A DNA stretch of 64,000 nucleotides from Candidatus Goldiibacteriota bacterium HGW-Goldbacteria-1 (GCA_002839855.1 PGYV01000003.1:1-64000), one strand, 5' to 3'; positions 52,979-62,235 are shown, numbered from the stretch's first letter. A program made the numbers and translations. Notes: a model not told the origin generated them from the letters alone.

Positions 52979-53965
52979 ATGAAAACTGTATCAATAATAA
53001 TACCGGTAAAAGAGATTAATGATTATATAAGAGAATCGCTTCCTTATATAGAGGCGCTGGACTATGATAAGTCTAAAATAGAGGTTATAGTACTGCCGGA
53101 TTTTGACAGCAAAATAGACGGGAAATTTACTTTTGATCTTAAAATCATTCCCACCACGCATATTTATCCCGGTGAGAAAAGGGATATAGGCGTAAAAGCT
53201 TCCAAAGGCGAGATTATTGCTTTTATAGACGACGACGTATTCCCGATGAAACAATGGCTTAAAAAAGCTGTGGAGATTTTTGAATCATCCTCCGATATCG
53301 CGGCTGTAGGCGGGCCGGCGGCAACCCCTGATAATGACTCTTTTCTGCAGAAGGTAAGCGGGGATATATACGCATCGCTTTTGGGCGGGGGCGGCTACCG
53401 CTTTCGTTATAAACCGGAACATGCGCGGTTTGTGGATGATTTTCCGTCGTGTAATTTATTGGTAAGGCGCGATATTCTGGATAAGATTGGCGGGTTTAAT
53501 ACGGAGTTCTGGCCCGGCGAAGATACTGTAATGTGCCTTAAAATAGTCCGCGACCACAAGATGAAAATTGCCTATGACCCGGATGTGTTTGTCTATCACC
53601 ACAGGCGTAATTTTCCGGATGGCCATATAAAACAGGTTAAAAGCTACGCGCTTCACAGGGGATATTTTGTAAAAAAATTCCCGGAAACGTCTTTACGGCT
53701 TTCGTATTTTTTACCGACCTTTTTTACGCTGTATATTTTAAGTTTTATTATCCCTCTTTTATTTGCCCGGCAGCTTCTTGCTTTGTGGTCACTGCCTCTT
53801 GCCTTGTATGTTATACTGTTAATAATTGACGGGATTAAAATTAAAGATATTAAACTGGCATCTGTTGTTCTGCCGGGGATATTTGTAAACCACGTAGTTT
53901 ACGGAATCTATTTCATAAAAGGCCTGCTGTCACCAAGGCTTAAAGAAGAGGTAAAAAAGAAATGA
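52979..53965 (+). CDS. Family 2 glycosyltransferase with C-terminal membrane helices
   Basis: The 328-residue protein has a GT-A domain: VSIIIPVKEIN, VKASKGEIIAFIDDDVFPM (metal-binding DDD) and GGFNTEFWPGEDTVMCLKI. Two or three hydrophobic segments follow (about 245-300), anchoring it in the inner membrane. It lies in a three-gene operon with the next two genes, overlapping by 4 bp. Confidence 0.87.
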   Translation: MKTVSIIIPVKEINDYIRESLPYIEALDYDKSKIEVIVLPDFDSKIDGKFTFDLKIIPTTHIYPGEKRDIGVKASKGEIIAFIDDDVFPMKQWLKKAVEIFESSSDIAAVGGPAATPDNDSFLQKVSGDIYASLLGGGGYRFRYKPEHARFVDDFPSCNLLVRRDILDKIGGFNTEFWPGEDTVMCLKIVRDHKMKIAYDPDVFVYHHRRNFPDGHIKQVKSYALHRGYFVKKFPETSLRLSYFLPTFFTLYILSFIIPLLFARQLLALWSLPLALYVILLIIDGIKIKDIKLASVVLPGIFVNHVVYGIYFIKGLLSPRLKEEVKKK

Positions 53966-55413
53966 AAGTAATGATATCATATCCGCCGTTAAAGGGAAAA
54001 GGTACGCCCACGCTTGGACAGAACAGGCAGTTTCAGTGGTTTCATAATCCGTCATTTATATATCCCATGGTGCCGGCTTCCGCGGCAACGCTTCTTGCTT
54101 CCAAAGGGTATGACGCAATTTATAATGACTCCATAGCTGAAATGATTGACTGGGACATGTATATAAACATGCTGCTTGATGTTAAACCGGATGTAATAGC
54201 TATAGAAACAAAAACCCCTGTTGTTAAGCAGATGTGGTCAATAGAAGCAGAAATAAAAAAAGTCCTGCCAAATGTAAAGACGGTATTAATGGGCGACCAT
54301 GTAACCGCGTTTCCCCTTGAATCAATGCAGAATTCCACGTATGATTTTGTCATAACCGGCGGGGATTATGATTTTTCTTTATTAAGCATTGCTGATTACC
54401 TTTCAAAAAAAGCGGGTTTAATAAGCGGTATCTGGTACAGGGAAAATAATGACATAAAAGACACAGGCAAATTTGACCATTCAAATAACGATTTAAACTC
54501 TTTGCCGTTTATAGACAGGGACCTTACAAAGTGGAAACTTTACGGCGAAAAGTTCTTTAAGTACTCGCCTTACACATACACAATGGTTGGCCGCGACTGC
54601 CCGTGGGGCAAATGCACATTCTGCGCGTGGACAGGGCTTTTCCCGAAATTCAGGACAAGAAGCTCGGAAAGCCTTTTATCTGAAATAGACACGCTTGTGC
54701 AGAAATACGGCATCAAAGAGGTATTTGATGATACAGGCACATTCCCGCGCGGGGAATGGCTGAAAAAGTTCTGCGAAGGAATGATAAACAGGGACTATAA
54801 AATGTCCATACTTGCCAATTACAGGTTTGATTATATAAATAAAGAAACAGCCCCGCTGATGAAAAAAGCGGGCTTCAGGCTTATGAAGTTCGGGCTTGAA
54901 TCGGCGAACCAGGCTACGCTTGACAGGGTGTGCAAGGGTATTAAAGTGGAAGACATAGAAAAAGGGTGCAGGATTGCAAAAGACGCGGGCCTTGGCGTGC
55001 ATTTAACAGTAATGGTGGGCTACCCGTGGGAAACGCGCGATGACGCAAACCGGACATTAGACCTGGCAAGAAAGCTGCTTGATAAAGGGCTGGCGGACAT
55101 GCTGCAGGCAACTGTGGTAACCGCGTATCCGGGAACCCCGCTATATGACCAGGCAATTCAAAATGACTGGCTGCGTTTTAAGGCGGGCGACTGGGATAAG
55201 TTTGACATGACAGAGCCGGTATTTAAAACGCCGGACATGTCCCCGGAAGAAGTGGTGGGCAAGTGCGAAAGTATTTATAAGGCATTCATGACGCCAAGGT
55301 TTATCCTGCGCCAGTTTATGGCAGTGCGTTCATGGGCAGATTTGGCTTTCATCTTTAAAGCTGCAAAAGCGGTAATTGGGCATATCATGGACTTTATGAA
55401 GATAAGGAAATAA
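53962..55413 (+). CDS. B12-binding-type radical SAM protein
   Basis: The 483-residue protein has an N-terminal Rossmann-like cobalamin-binding domain (about 1-150) without the DxHxxG histidine. The radical-SAM domain follows (about 190-400), with cluster cysteines in DCPWGKCTFCAW (about residues 213-221). This spacing is CX4CX2C rather than the usual CX3CX2C. GLESANQATLDRV and YPGTPLYD are typical later motifs. Such enzymes often methylate unactivated carbons or rearrange ring systems. The two flanking glycosyltransferases suggest a sugar or lipid substrate. Confidence 0.85.
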   Translation: MKVMISYPPLKGKGTPTLGQNRQFQWFHNPSFIYPMVPASAATLLASKGYDAIYNDSIAEMIDWDMYINMLLDVKPDVIAIETKTPVVKQMWSIEAEIKKVLPNVKTVLMGDHVTAFPLESMQNSTYDFVITGGDYDFSLLSIADYLSKKAGLISGIWYRENNDIKDTGKFDHSNNDLNSLPFIDRDLTKWKLYGEKFFKYSPYTYTMVGRDCPWGKCTFCAWTGLFPKFRTRSSESLLSEIDTLVQKYGIKEVFDDTGTFPRGEWLKKFCEGMINRDYKMSILANYRFDYINKETAPLMKKAGFRLMKFGLESANQATLDRVCKGIKVEDIEKGCRIAKDAGLGVHLTVMVGYPWETRDDANRTLDLARKLLDKGLADMLQATVVTAYPGTPLYDQAIQNDWLRFKAGDWDKFDMTEPVFKTPDMSPEEVVGKCESIYKAFMTPRFILRQFMAVRSWADLAFIFKAAKAVIGHIMDFMKIRK

Positions 55414-55415
55414 TT

Positions 55416-56333
55416 ATGCCTGACAAATTTACAAAACTAAACGCGCCTTACTTTGACGCCGGTACAGAACAAGCCCTGGCGTATAATAAAAAAATTAAGC
55501 TTAAAAGCACACCGCTTGTATCGGTTATAATCCCCGCGTACAACACAGCCAAAACAATAGAGACCTGTATTAAGTCAATGCTTGGGCAGACTTATAAGAA
55601 TATCGAAATTATAATTAATGACGGGAAAAGCAATGACGGCAGTATTGATATAATAAAAAAATATAAAAAAGTAAAACTTATATTTCAGAATCCCAACAGG
55701 ACAAAAGCAAGAAATATAGGGGCGAAAATTGCGCGGGGCAAATATCTTTTCCACATAGATTCTGATATGGAATTAACCCCCATGCTTGTGGAAAACTGCG
55801 TTAAACTCTGCGAGAAAGAAAAATATGACGCCCTTATAGTCCCGGAAGTATCTGTGGGAAAAACTTTCTGGCACCTGGTACGCGCCATTGAAAAACTTAC
55901 CTTTCTTAATGATGAATACATGGAATCCGCGAACCGTTTTATTCGCAGTGATGTTTATAAACGGCTTGGCGGATATGATGAAACCCTTACCGCCGGGGAA
56001 GACTTTGATATTCACCAGCGGCTTCTTGCCAAAAACTTAAAAATAGGAAGGGCTTCTGCATTTATAAAACATCACGAAGTTTTGAAGGTAACACAGACAT
56101 GGAAAAAAGGGTATATATATGGAAGGACATTTAAAACATATATAAATAAATATCCTGTGCTTACGGGAAAGCAGTTTTCTGTAATTCGCCCGGCATACAT
56201 CAGAAATCGCAAACTGCTATTTTCAAGGCCGGGGCTGCTTTGCGGCCTTGTAATAATGAAGGGAATAATGTATTTATATACGGTTTTTGGCATAATTGTC
56301 ACTTTTATAACCGGGAAACACACCAGAACTTAA
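55416..56333 (+). CDS. Family 2 glycosyltransferase
   Basis: The 305-residue GT-A protein has VSVIIPAYNTAKTIETCI, IIINDGKSNDGS, LFHIDSDMELTP (DxD) and the acidic AGEDFDIHQRL. One C-terminal hydrophobic segment is seen near 270-295. It follows the radical SAM gene by 2 bp and ends the operon. Confidence 0.88.
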   Translation: MPDKFTKLNAPYFDAGTEQALAYNKKIKLKSTPLVSVIIPAYNTAKTIETCIKSMLGQTYKNIEIIINDGKSNDGSIDIIKKYKKVKLIFQNPNRTKARNIGAKIARGKYLFHIDSDMELTPMLVENCVKLCEKEKYDALIVPEVSVGKTFWHLVRAIEKLTFLNDEYMESANRFIRSDVYKRLGGYDETLTAGEDFDIHQRLLAKNLKIGRASAFIKHHEVLKVTQTWKKGYIYGRTFKTYINKYPVLTGKQFSVIRPAYIRNRKLLFSRPGLLCGLVIMKGIMYLYTVFGIIVTFITGKHTRT

Positions 56334-56454
56334 CAGGTTAAAAAACCTTTTTAATGTTGACAATATTTCCTTATTTTATTATAATTCTCAGACGTTTTGA
56401 TTCAGTCTTTATTGTTATTATATTTTTTTACTTTTACATCAACCGAATATAGGT

Positions 56455-56527
56455 GCCGAGATAGCTCAGTCGGTAGAGCGACAGACTGAAAATCTGTGCG
56501 TCGGCGGTTCAATTCCGTCTCTCGGCA
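56455..56527 (+). tRNA. tRNA-Phe (anticodon GAA)
   Basis: Acceptor arms GCCGAGA and TCTCGGC pair, with discriminator A and encoded CCA at 56528-56530. The anticodon stem CAGAC/ATCTG encloses a loop with GAA. D arm AGCTCAGTCGGTAGAGC and T loop TTCAATT are standard. Confidence 0.96.
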
Positions 56528-56549
56528 CCATTAATTAATTGATTGCTTT

Positions 56550-56621
<72 letters not shown>

Positions 56622-56644
56622 CCAGTTGCATAAAATGAAAAGTT

Positions 56645-56664
56645 TTCGCGCAAAATAGCGCGAA
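56645..56664 (+). promoter_or_regulatory. Leader hairpin upstream of rpsP
   Basis: TTCGCGC (56645-56651) and GCGCGAA (56658-56664) form a 7-bp stem with an AAAATA loop, about 28 bases before ATG. The flanks AAAAGTTTT and AAAAGTTTTT are repeated on both sides. It lacks a T-run directly after the stem, so a processing or translational control element is more likely than a terminator. Confidence 0.5.
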
Positions 56665-56691
56665 TCAAAAGTTTTTAAGGAGGTTTTTTGC

Positions 56692-57009
56692 ATGTCGGTA
56701 ATATTAAGGTTGAAAAGAATGGGAAGGGCCAACAGCGCTTTCTACAGGATAGTTGCGGTTGATGAAAGGCGTTCGGCAAAAGGCGGAGAATACATTGAAG
56801 AACTTGGGTATTATAACCCTACCAAGAATCCCCCTGTTATTAAGCTTGAAAAAGAAGCCACAACAAAGTGGATAAAGGACGGAGCCAAGATTACTCCGGC
56901 TGTTAAGGGTATTTTCAGGGAACTGAACATTTATAATGAAATGATTCCGGTAAAGCCCGTAAAAAAGAAGAAAGCAAAGAAGACAAAGGTAAAGAAAGCG
57001 GCTAAATAA
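56692..57009 (+). CDS. rpsP: 30S ribosomal protein S16
   Basis: The 105-residue protein has the S16 opening SVILRLKRMGRANSAFYRIV and RRSAKGGEYIEELGYYNP, with a Lys-rich C-terminus. AAGGAGG precedes ATG 56692. It heads the rpsP-khpA-trmD-rplS operon. Confidence 0.97.
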   Translation: MSVILRLKRMGRANSAFYRIVAVDERRSAKGGEYIEELGYYNPTKNPPVIKLEKEATTKWIKDGAKITPAVKGIFRELNIYNEMIPVKPVKKKKAKKTKVKKAAK

Positions 57010-57255
57010 ATGAAAGCACTTCTTGAATACGCGGCGTCTTTATTGATTTCTGAAAAAGAAAAGCTGGCGGTTAAGGAGATAAATGATATGACAGGCAGGC
57101 TTGAAAAATGCGTCATATCGGTTGCTCCCGGCGACATAAAGTTTATCATTGGCAGGGAAGGCAGAACCATAAAGGCGTTAAGAAGCCTTGTAAGCATAGC
57201 GGCGGCTAACAAAGGAATAAAGAAAAGAATACCGCTTGAAATAATAAACGAATGA
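57010..57255 (+). CDS. khpA: KH-domain RNA-binding protein KhpA (YlqC)
   Basis: This 81-residue single KH domain has the GxxG loop IGREGRTIKALRSLV and PGDIKFI before it. KhpA binds RNA and affects cell division in Firmicutes. It starts directly after the rpsP stop and overlaps trmD by 4 bp. Confidence 0.9.
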   Translation: MKALLEYAASLLISEKEKLAVKEINDMTGRLEKCVISVAPGDIKFIIGREGRTIKALRSLVSIAAANKGIKKRIPLEIINE

Positions 57256-57968
57256 TGGAAATAAATGTTCTTACGATTTTTCCGGAAGTCTTTGAAAAGG
57301 CGCTTAACTTCAGCATCCTTAAAAGGGCAAGGGAAAAACAAAAGGTAAACTTTAAAGTGGTCAACATCCGTGATTTCGCGGAAGACAAGCACAAGATGAC
57401 CGACGACACGCCCTTTGGCGGCGAAGGCGGAATGGTCATGAAAGTGGAGCCCATTCACAAAGCGCTGAAAAGCGTAAAAGAAGAGGGCAAAACAGGAAAA
57501 GTGCTTTTAATGAGCGCTTCCGGACGCAGCTTAACCCAGGAAAAGTTAAGGGAGTACGCGCTGCTGGATTCACTGACTATTATCTGCGGAAGATATGAAG
57601 GCGTGGACGAACGGGTGGTGAATTATGTTGACGAAGAAATATGCATAGGAGATTATATACTTAGCGGCGGCGAATTTGCATCGCTGGTTATAATAGAAGG
57701 CGTGACAAGGCTTCTGCCGGAAGTGCTTGGCAATGAAGAGTCCGCCGTGCACGAATCCTTTGAAAAGGGCATACTGGATTTTCCCCAGTACACCAAACCA
57801 AGGGAGTATGAAGGGATGCAGGTTCCAATAGAGCTTGTGTCCGGAAATCACGAAATGATAAAAAAATTCAGAAGGCAGCAGGCCCTGTTAAAGACAAAAA
57901 AAAACAGGCCCGAACTGCTGGAGAAAATAAAACTGTCTGATGAAGACAGAAAATTCTTGAAAGGGTAA
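57252..57968 (+). CDS. trmD: tRNA (guanine-37-N1) methyltransferase TrmD
   Basis: The 238-residue SPOUT-class enzyme has the N-terminus INVLTIFPEVFEKAL, DDTPFGGEGGMVMK and the trefoil-knot SAM site CGRYEGVDERV and IGDYILSGGE. It methylates G37 next to the anticodon. rimM, often upstream of trmD, is absent here. Confidence 0.96.
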   Translation: MMEINVLTIFPEVFEKALNFSILKRAREKQKVNFKVVNIRDFAEDKHKMTDDTPFGGEGGMVMKVEPIHKALKSVKEEGKTGKVLLMSASGRSLTQEKLREYALLDSLTIICGRYEGVDERVVNYVDEEICIGDYILSGGEFASLVIIEGVTRLLPEVLGNEESAVHESFEKGILDFPQYTKPREYEGMQVPIELVSGNHEMIKKFRRQQALLKTKKNRPELLEKIKLSDEDRKFLKG

Positions 57969-57982
57969 AGGAGTACAGAAAA

Positions 57983-58429
57983 ATGGCGACAAAAATTAAG
58001 GAAATTATTGAAAAACAATATAAGAAGAAGGGTGTTGATTTCAGTAAGATTTCCGTAGGAAGCACGGTAAAGGTTAATACAAAAATTAAAGAAGGAAACA
58101 AGGAAAGAATACAGGCCTTTGAAGGCGTTGTCATAGCCAAAAAAGGAACAGGCTTAAATGCCATGTTTACTGTAAGAAAGATATCCTTTGGCGCTATCGG
58201 CGTTGAAAGGACTTTTCCGATAAACACCCCCAGCATTGACAGCATCAAGGTTACAAAAGAAGGAAAAGCAAAAAGGGCAAAACTTTATTACATCAGGGAA
58301 TCTTTTGGAAGAAAGGCAAAGAAAGAAAACAGAAGGTTTGATACAGGCGTCGGCGCGTTAGCTGAAATGAGAGAAGTGGTTGCAGCGCCCGCGGAAGCTC
58401 CGAAGGAAACAAAAGAAGAAGCAAAATAG
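57983..58429 (+). CDS. rplS: 50S ribosomal protein L19
   Basis: The 148-residue protein has GSTVKVNTKIKEGNKERIQAFEG, RKISFGAIGVERTFPINTP and KLYYIRE, typical of L19. A C-terminal extension of about 20 Ala/Glu/Lys-rich residues makes it longer than the usual 115-120. Terminator follows. Confidence 0.96.
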   Translation: MATKIKEIIEKQYKKKGVDFSKISVGSTVKVNTKIKEGNKERIQAFEGVVIAKKGTGLNAMFTVRKISFGAIGVERTFPINTPSIDSIKVTKEGKAKRAKLYYIRESFGRKAKKENRRFDTGVGALAEMREVVAAPAEAPKETKEEAK

Positions 58430-58445
58430 TTTTTTTATGATATTA

Positions 58446-58481
58446 AAAGCGGCAGGCTGAACAGCCTGCCGCTTTTTTTTT
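58446..58481 (+). terminator. Rho-independent terminator after rplS
   Basis: AAGCGGCAGGCTG pairs with its complement across AACA, followed by nine Ts. Confidence 0.94.
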
Positions 58482-58645
58482 GCCTTAAACGCCCCGGGCC
58501 TCCGCGAAAACCCGCACAAGGCCCCCGGATTTTTATAAGGCAGTTTTATTATAATTATGTACTGCGCGCTGTTTTTAATGATATAATATGTAAACTATTG
58601 GAACGCAGGGGGCGTCAAAGAAGTATAAAAAACAGGAGGTAATTT

Positions 58646-59791
58646 ATGAAAAAAACCAAAAAGTTTTTACTGTTGGGTGCCCTTATTACAGCAATGTTCT
58701 CATCCGGATGTACTGTTTACGTTCAGGATTCCCCTTATGATTACTCTTATACTGAAAGATATTATTCCAATGTAACACCTGTTATTGTACAGCCCGGAAC
58801 GGCTGTTGCGGCAGCTACGGCGGTACCAACCGCGCAGGTTGTTGTAAATAGTGTTAATGTCACCAATATTGATGTGGAAGTGGTAATCAAGCAGGAAGGT
58901 AATAAGACGGTTTTTTACAGGGGGGATAAACGCATAGCAGTATGGAGCCCCGGCCCCGGTAATACTGTAATTAAAACAGGTGAAAAAATTACCGCAACCG
59001 TACGCAAGTATAACAGGAACGGCGTAATAATAGAAAAGGTGGATTACAAAAATAATTTAAAAAACGGCATCAGCAAGATATATGATGACAGGGGAAATCT
59101 TAAGGTTAAGACAACATACAGGAATGATGCTCCGGATGGCGCGTATTATTCTTATTATGAAAACGGCGCGGCTGAAACATACGGATATTACAGGGGTGGA
59201 AAAAAGCAGGGGGCGTTTAAATCCTATTACTCCAACGGGCTTTTAAAACAGTACGAAGAATTTGACAGGGATGTAAGGCACGGCAGGTTTCAGGCCTATG
59301 ATAAAAATGGAAATCTTAAAGAGTCTTTCAGGTATATAAACGGAAAAAAGGAAGTGCCAACTGTTGTGGCTACAAATACAGTAACCGCTTCCAATACGCC
59401 GGTGCCTGCTGTGACAGTTATTTATATAAAAGAAGTGGTTGTTACGGCAACCCCGGTAAATACAATTGTTCCGGCGGCCACTGATGTACCAACTGTTGTT
59501 CCTTCGGCAGCCGCCACAAATGTCCCTGAACCTTCTGCTACAGCAGTGCCAAAAAAGGACAGGGATAAAACTAATAAAGGGAATCACTTTGGCGATAAAA
59601 AACACGCTGACGGATGGGAAAATTACAAGAGAATGAAAGAAGAACAGGCGAAGAATAAGGATGAGGTTAAGGGTAAGGAAATAGATAAGGATGATAAGGC
59701 AAAGGAAGAGGTTGAGGAAAAGGAAATAGATAATGATGAGAATGAAGACACAGAAAAGGATAAGAAAAAAGAAAGAAAAGATAAAAAATAA
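58646..59791 (+). CDS. MORN-repeat lipoprotein with low-complexity tails
   Basis: The 381-residue protein has a lipoprotein signal with lipobox cysteine in SSGCTVYV (about residue 22). At about 125-235 lie MORN-like repeats of the YwqK type (NGISKIYDDRGNLKVKTTY, DGAYYSYYENGAAETYGYY, QGAFKSYYSNGLLKQYEEF). Val/Thr/Pro-rich and Lys/Glu/Asp-rich tails follow. It likely sits in the outer or inner membrane leaflet. GGAGGT precedes ATG 58646. Confidence 0.8.
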   Translation: MKKTKKFLLLGALITAMFSSGCTVYVQDSPYDYSYTERYYSNVTPVIVQPGTAVAAATAVPTAQVVVNSVNVTNIDVEVVIKQEGNKTVFYRGDKRIAVWSPGPGNTVIKTGEKITATVRKYNRNGVIIEKVDYKNNLKNGISKIYDDRGNLKVKTTYRNDAPDGAYYSYYENGAAETYGYYRGGKKQGAFKSYYSNGLLKQYEEFDRDVRHGRFQAYDKNGNLKESFRYINGKKEVPTVVATNTVTASNTPVPAVTVIYIKEVVVTATPVNTIVPAATDVPTVVPSAAATNVPEPSATAVPKKDRDKTNKGNHFGDKKHADGWENYKRMKEEQAKNKDEVKGKEIDKDDKAKEEVEEKEIDNDENEDTEKDKKKERKDKK

Positions 59792-59798
59792 CAGATAC

Positions 59799-59818
59799 CC
59801 CCGCGCAGGCGGGGGTTA
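59799..59818 (+). terminator. Terminator-like hairpin after the MORN lipoprotein
   Basis: CCCCCGC and GGCGGGGG pair around a short loop, followed by TTATCTTATT, a poor T-run. Confidence 0.55.
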
Positions 59819-59823
59819 TCTTA

Positions 59824-59852
59824 TTGACAAAGTTTAAACGTATAAGTATAAT
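59824..59852 (+). promoter_or_regulatory. sigma-70 promoter of the small hypothetical gene at 59901
   Basis: TTGACA (59824-59829) and TATAAT (59847-59852) are separated by 17 bp, a perfect match. Confidence 0.82.
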
Positions 59853-59900
59853 TCACAAAAGCGGCAGATTATTGAAATATCTAAATCGGGGGTAATGAAA

Positions 59901-60332
59901 ATGAAAATAGGACAGAGGGTTACGGTAAAGAATTTGGATTTTATGGATTCGGATGACAGCCTTAAAAGGCCCAAAAGCCTTATTGGAAAAGAAGGCACCA
60001 TCAGTGATGTTTATCTGGGTGTTTTTAAGGTTGATGTTGACGGCAAGATATTAAGTTTTGACGGCAGGGAACTTCAGCTTAACGAGCATGTTACTGTTGT
60101 TAAGGCGGAATGGGTTTTTGTTTCATGGCAGAAGAACGGTAAATCCGTATATAATACAAAAGAAGGCGACCCTCTTTTTATAGGTGACTTTCATCACGGC
60201 ACAGGATTTAAAGGCGAAATAGAACTTACCGATGAAGAGATATACAGGATTAATGAAGCCGCAAAAAAGGGCATAGCCCCTGTATTTGATTTAAGGATAG
60301 AAAAAGGCGAAAAAAGGAATAACAGAAGATAA
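59901..60332 (+). CDS. Hypothetical protein with SH3/KOW-like N-terminus
   Basis: About 143 residues: KIGQRVTVKNLDFM and GKEGTISDVYLGVFKVDVDGK suggest a KOW- or SH3-like barrel, then an unassigned C-terminal part (VFVSWQKNGKSVYNTKEGDP). ATG 59901 is preferred to 59895 because GGGGGT lies seven bases before it. It has its own promoter and terminator. Function unknown. Confidence 0.68.
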   Translation: MKIGQRVTVKNLDFMDSDDSLKRPKSLIGKEGTISDVYLGVFKVDVDGKILSFDGRELQLNEHVTVVKAEWVFVSWQKNGKSVYNTKEGDPLFIGDFHHGTGFKGEIELTDEEIYRINEAAKKGIAPVFDLRIEKGEKRNNRR

Positions 60333-60360
60333 TAAATTTAGTTAACAGAAAATATATTTA

Positions 60361-60389
60361 AAACATGGGCTAAATGCCCATGTTTTTTT
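60361..60389 (+). terminator. Rho-independent terminator after the small hypothetical gene
   Basis: AAACATGGGC pairs with GCCCATGTTT across TAAAT and ends in TTTTTTT. Confidence 0.92.
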
Positions 60390-60427
60390 ATAAATCTGTT
60401 TTAACGTAAAAACAAATGGAGCGCGAC

Positions 60428-61786
60428 ATGGAAGATATTCAGCTGACGAAAGGTTTTATTCTTGGAACCGCCACATCATCTTATCAGATAGAAGGCGCAT
60501 GGGACGAAGACGGCAAAGGGGAATCCATATGGGACGAATTCTGCCGCAGGCAGGGCACAATTGTAAACGGCGATGACGGAAAAATTGCGTGTGACCACTA
60601 CCACAGGTATAAAGAAGATGTAGCGCTTATGAAAAAGATGAACATAATGTCATACAGGTTTTCTATTTCATGGCCAAGGATTTTCCCCGGAGGGTACGGG
60701 GCGGTAAATGAAAAAGGGGCTGCTTTTTATGATTTGCTTATTGATGAACTTATTAAAAACGGCATAGAGCCGTCTATTACTTTATATCACTGGGACTTGC
60801 CGCTTAAATTTCATGAGGAAGGCGGCTGGTTAAAAAAAGAAAGCGCGGACATCTTCGCGGATTACGCCGGCTATTGTTTTAAGCGTTACGGGGACAGGGT
60901 TAAAATGTGGGCGACGTTTAATGAGATGTATGTGGCGGCGCACCTGGGTTATGAAAACGGGAAATTCGCACCCGGCATTAAAGACACAAAAAAAGCGCTT
61001 CAGGCGGCTCATCATATGCATCTGGCGCACGCCAAAGCGGTAAAGGCATTCAGGGAAGAAAAAATTGAAGGCGGAAAAATAGGAATAGTGCACTGTATGT
61101 CGCCGGTGCATGATATGGACAAAACAAAAAATTCCGCGGTAAACACGCGGCAGGTTGACGGAATCTGGAACAGGTGGTTCTGTGAGCCGTCGTTAAAGGG
61201 CACATACCCTGAAGATATTATGGAACTTAGAAAAAAACAGGGCACAGCCCCTGAAATCACGCCGGAAGATATGGAATTAATAAAAAACAACAAGTCTGAC
61301 TTTTTAGGGATAAATTTTTATTTCCGTTTCAGGATATATGACGGGGAGAGTGAAGAGTTTAACTGGATGAAATGCGTTAACAGCAAGCCGGTTGAAAACG
61401 CGAAAATTACGGAAATGGGGTGGGAAGTCTACCCTGACGGGCTGTTTGAACTGGTGAAAAGGATAAATGATGAATACGGAAACATACCTGTGTATGTTAT
61501 GGAAAACGGAATGGCGGCAAAAGATATAGTCAATGTTAAAGGCGAAGTGGACGATGATGACAGGCTTGAATATATAAAAGGCCACCTTAAAGCGTGTGAG
61601 CGGGCGGTTAAGGCGGGATATAACCTGAAAGGTTATTACTACTGGTCATTAATGGATAATTTTGAATGGTCTTCCGGATATTCCAAACGTTTTGGCATTG
61701 TAAGGGTGGACTATGGCACGCAGAAGAGGACTATAAAGAAAAGCGGCAGGTGGTACGGGCAGTTTATAGAAAACCACCGCGGTTAA
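60428..61786 (+). CDS. Family 1 glycoside hydrolase (beta-glucosidase-like)
   Basis: The 452-residue TIM-barrel enzyme has FILGTATSSYQIEGAWDEDG near the N-terminus. The acid/base Glu is in TFNEMYVAAHLGY (Met replaces the usual Pro of NEP) and the nucleophile is in PVYVMENGMA. YYYWSLMDNFEWSSGYSKRFGIV is the typical C-terminal signature. No signal peptide, so cytoplasmic. GGAG lies seven bases before ATG 60428, making it likelier than 60416. Exact sugar unknown. Confidence 0.92.
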   Translation: MEDIQLTKGFILGTATSSYQIEGAWDEDGKGESIWDEFCRRQGTIVNGDDGKIACDHYHRYKEDVALMKKMNIMSYRFSISWPRIFPGGYGAVNEKGAAFYDLLIDELIKNGIEPSITLYHWDLPLKFHEEGGWLKKESADIFADYAGYCFKRYGDRVKMWATFNEMYVAAHLGYENGKFAPGIKDTKKALQAAHHMHLAHAKAVKAFREEKIEGGKIGIVHCMSPVHDMDKTKNSAVNTRQVDGIWNRWFCEPSLKGTYPEDIMELRKKQGTAPEITPEDMELIKNNKSDFLGINFYFRFRIYDGESEEFNWMKCVNSKPVENAKITEMGWEVYPDGLFELVKRINDEYGNIPVYVMENGMAAKDIVNVKGEVDDDDRLEYIKGHLKACERAVKAGYNLKGYYYWSLMDNFEWSSGYSKRFGIVRVDYGTQKRTIKKSGRWYGQFIENHRG

Positions 61787-61887
61787 AATCAATATACGCG
61801 TAAAACACGCTTTCCAAATCATCTGTTTTAGATTATGATTATCCTGTGGTTTGATTAAAACGCAGGGTGCCTGCAGGGAGGCTTAAT

Positions 61888-62235
61888 ATGAAAAGAATAA
61901 CAGCGGTTTTACTGGCGGTAATAATGTTATCAATTACAGGGTGCGCGTCTGCCGGAAAAAAAGCGTCGGACGGGCAGCAGTTTCTTGGCGCTGTTATAGT
62001 GACCGGGGCAGTGGCGGGCGGCGCTATAGCAGGCACACAGATGGCTGATTCAAATAATATGTCTGACACGCAGGCGGTTTTAACAGGCGCGGGCATGGCT
62101 GTTGCGGCGGGTGTGGCAGCCGGTTTTATATACGACCTTATACTTGAAGTTTTTAATTTGAAAGAAAGTGCCGTTGAAAAAACACCTGCAACAGACGAGG
62201 GGGAAACGCCCGATTTTATGCTTCAGAAACGGTAA
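61888..62235 (+). CDS. Small glycine-zipper lipoprotein
   Basis: The 115-residue protein has a lipoprotein signal with lipobox cysteine in SITGCASAG. Gly/Ala-rich segments (GAVIVTGAVAGGAIAG and GAGMAVAAGVAAGFI) may form glycine-zipper helices. It is not recognised beyond that. GGGAGG precedes ATG 61888. Its last 20 bases overlap the end of the convergent MFS gene. Confidence 0.7.
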   Translation: MKRITAVLLAVIMLSITGCASAGKKASDGQQFLGAVIVTGAVAGGAIAGTQMADSNNMSDTQAVLTGAGMAVAAGVAAGFIYDLILEVFNLKESAVEKTPATDEGETPDFMLQKR

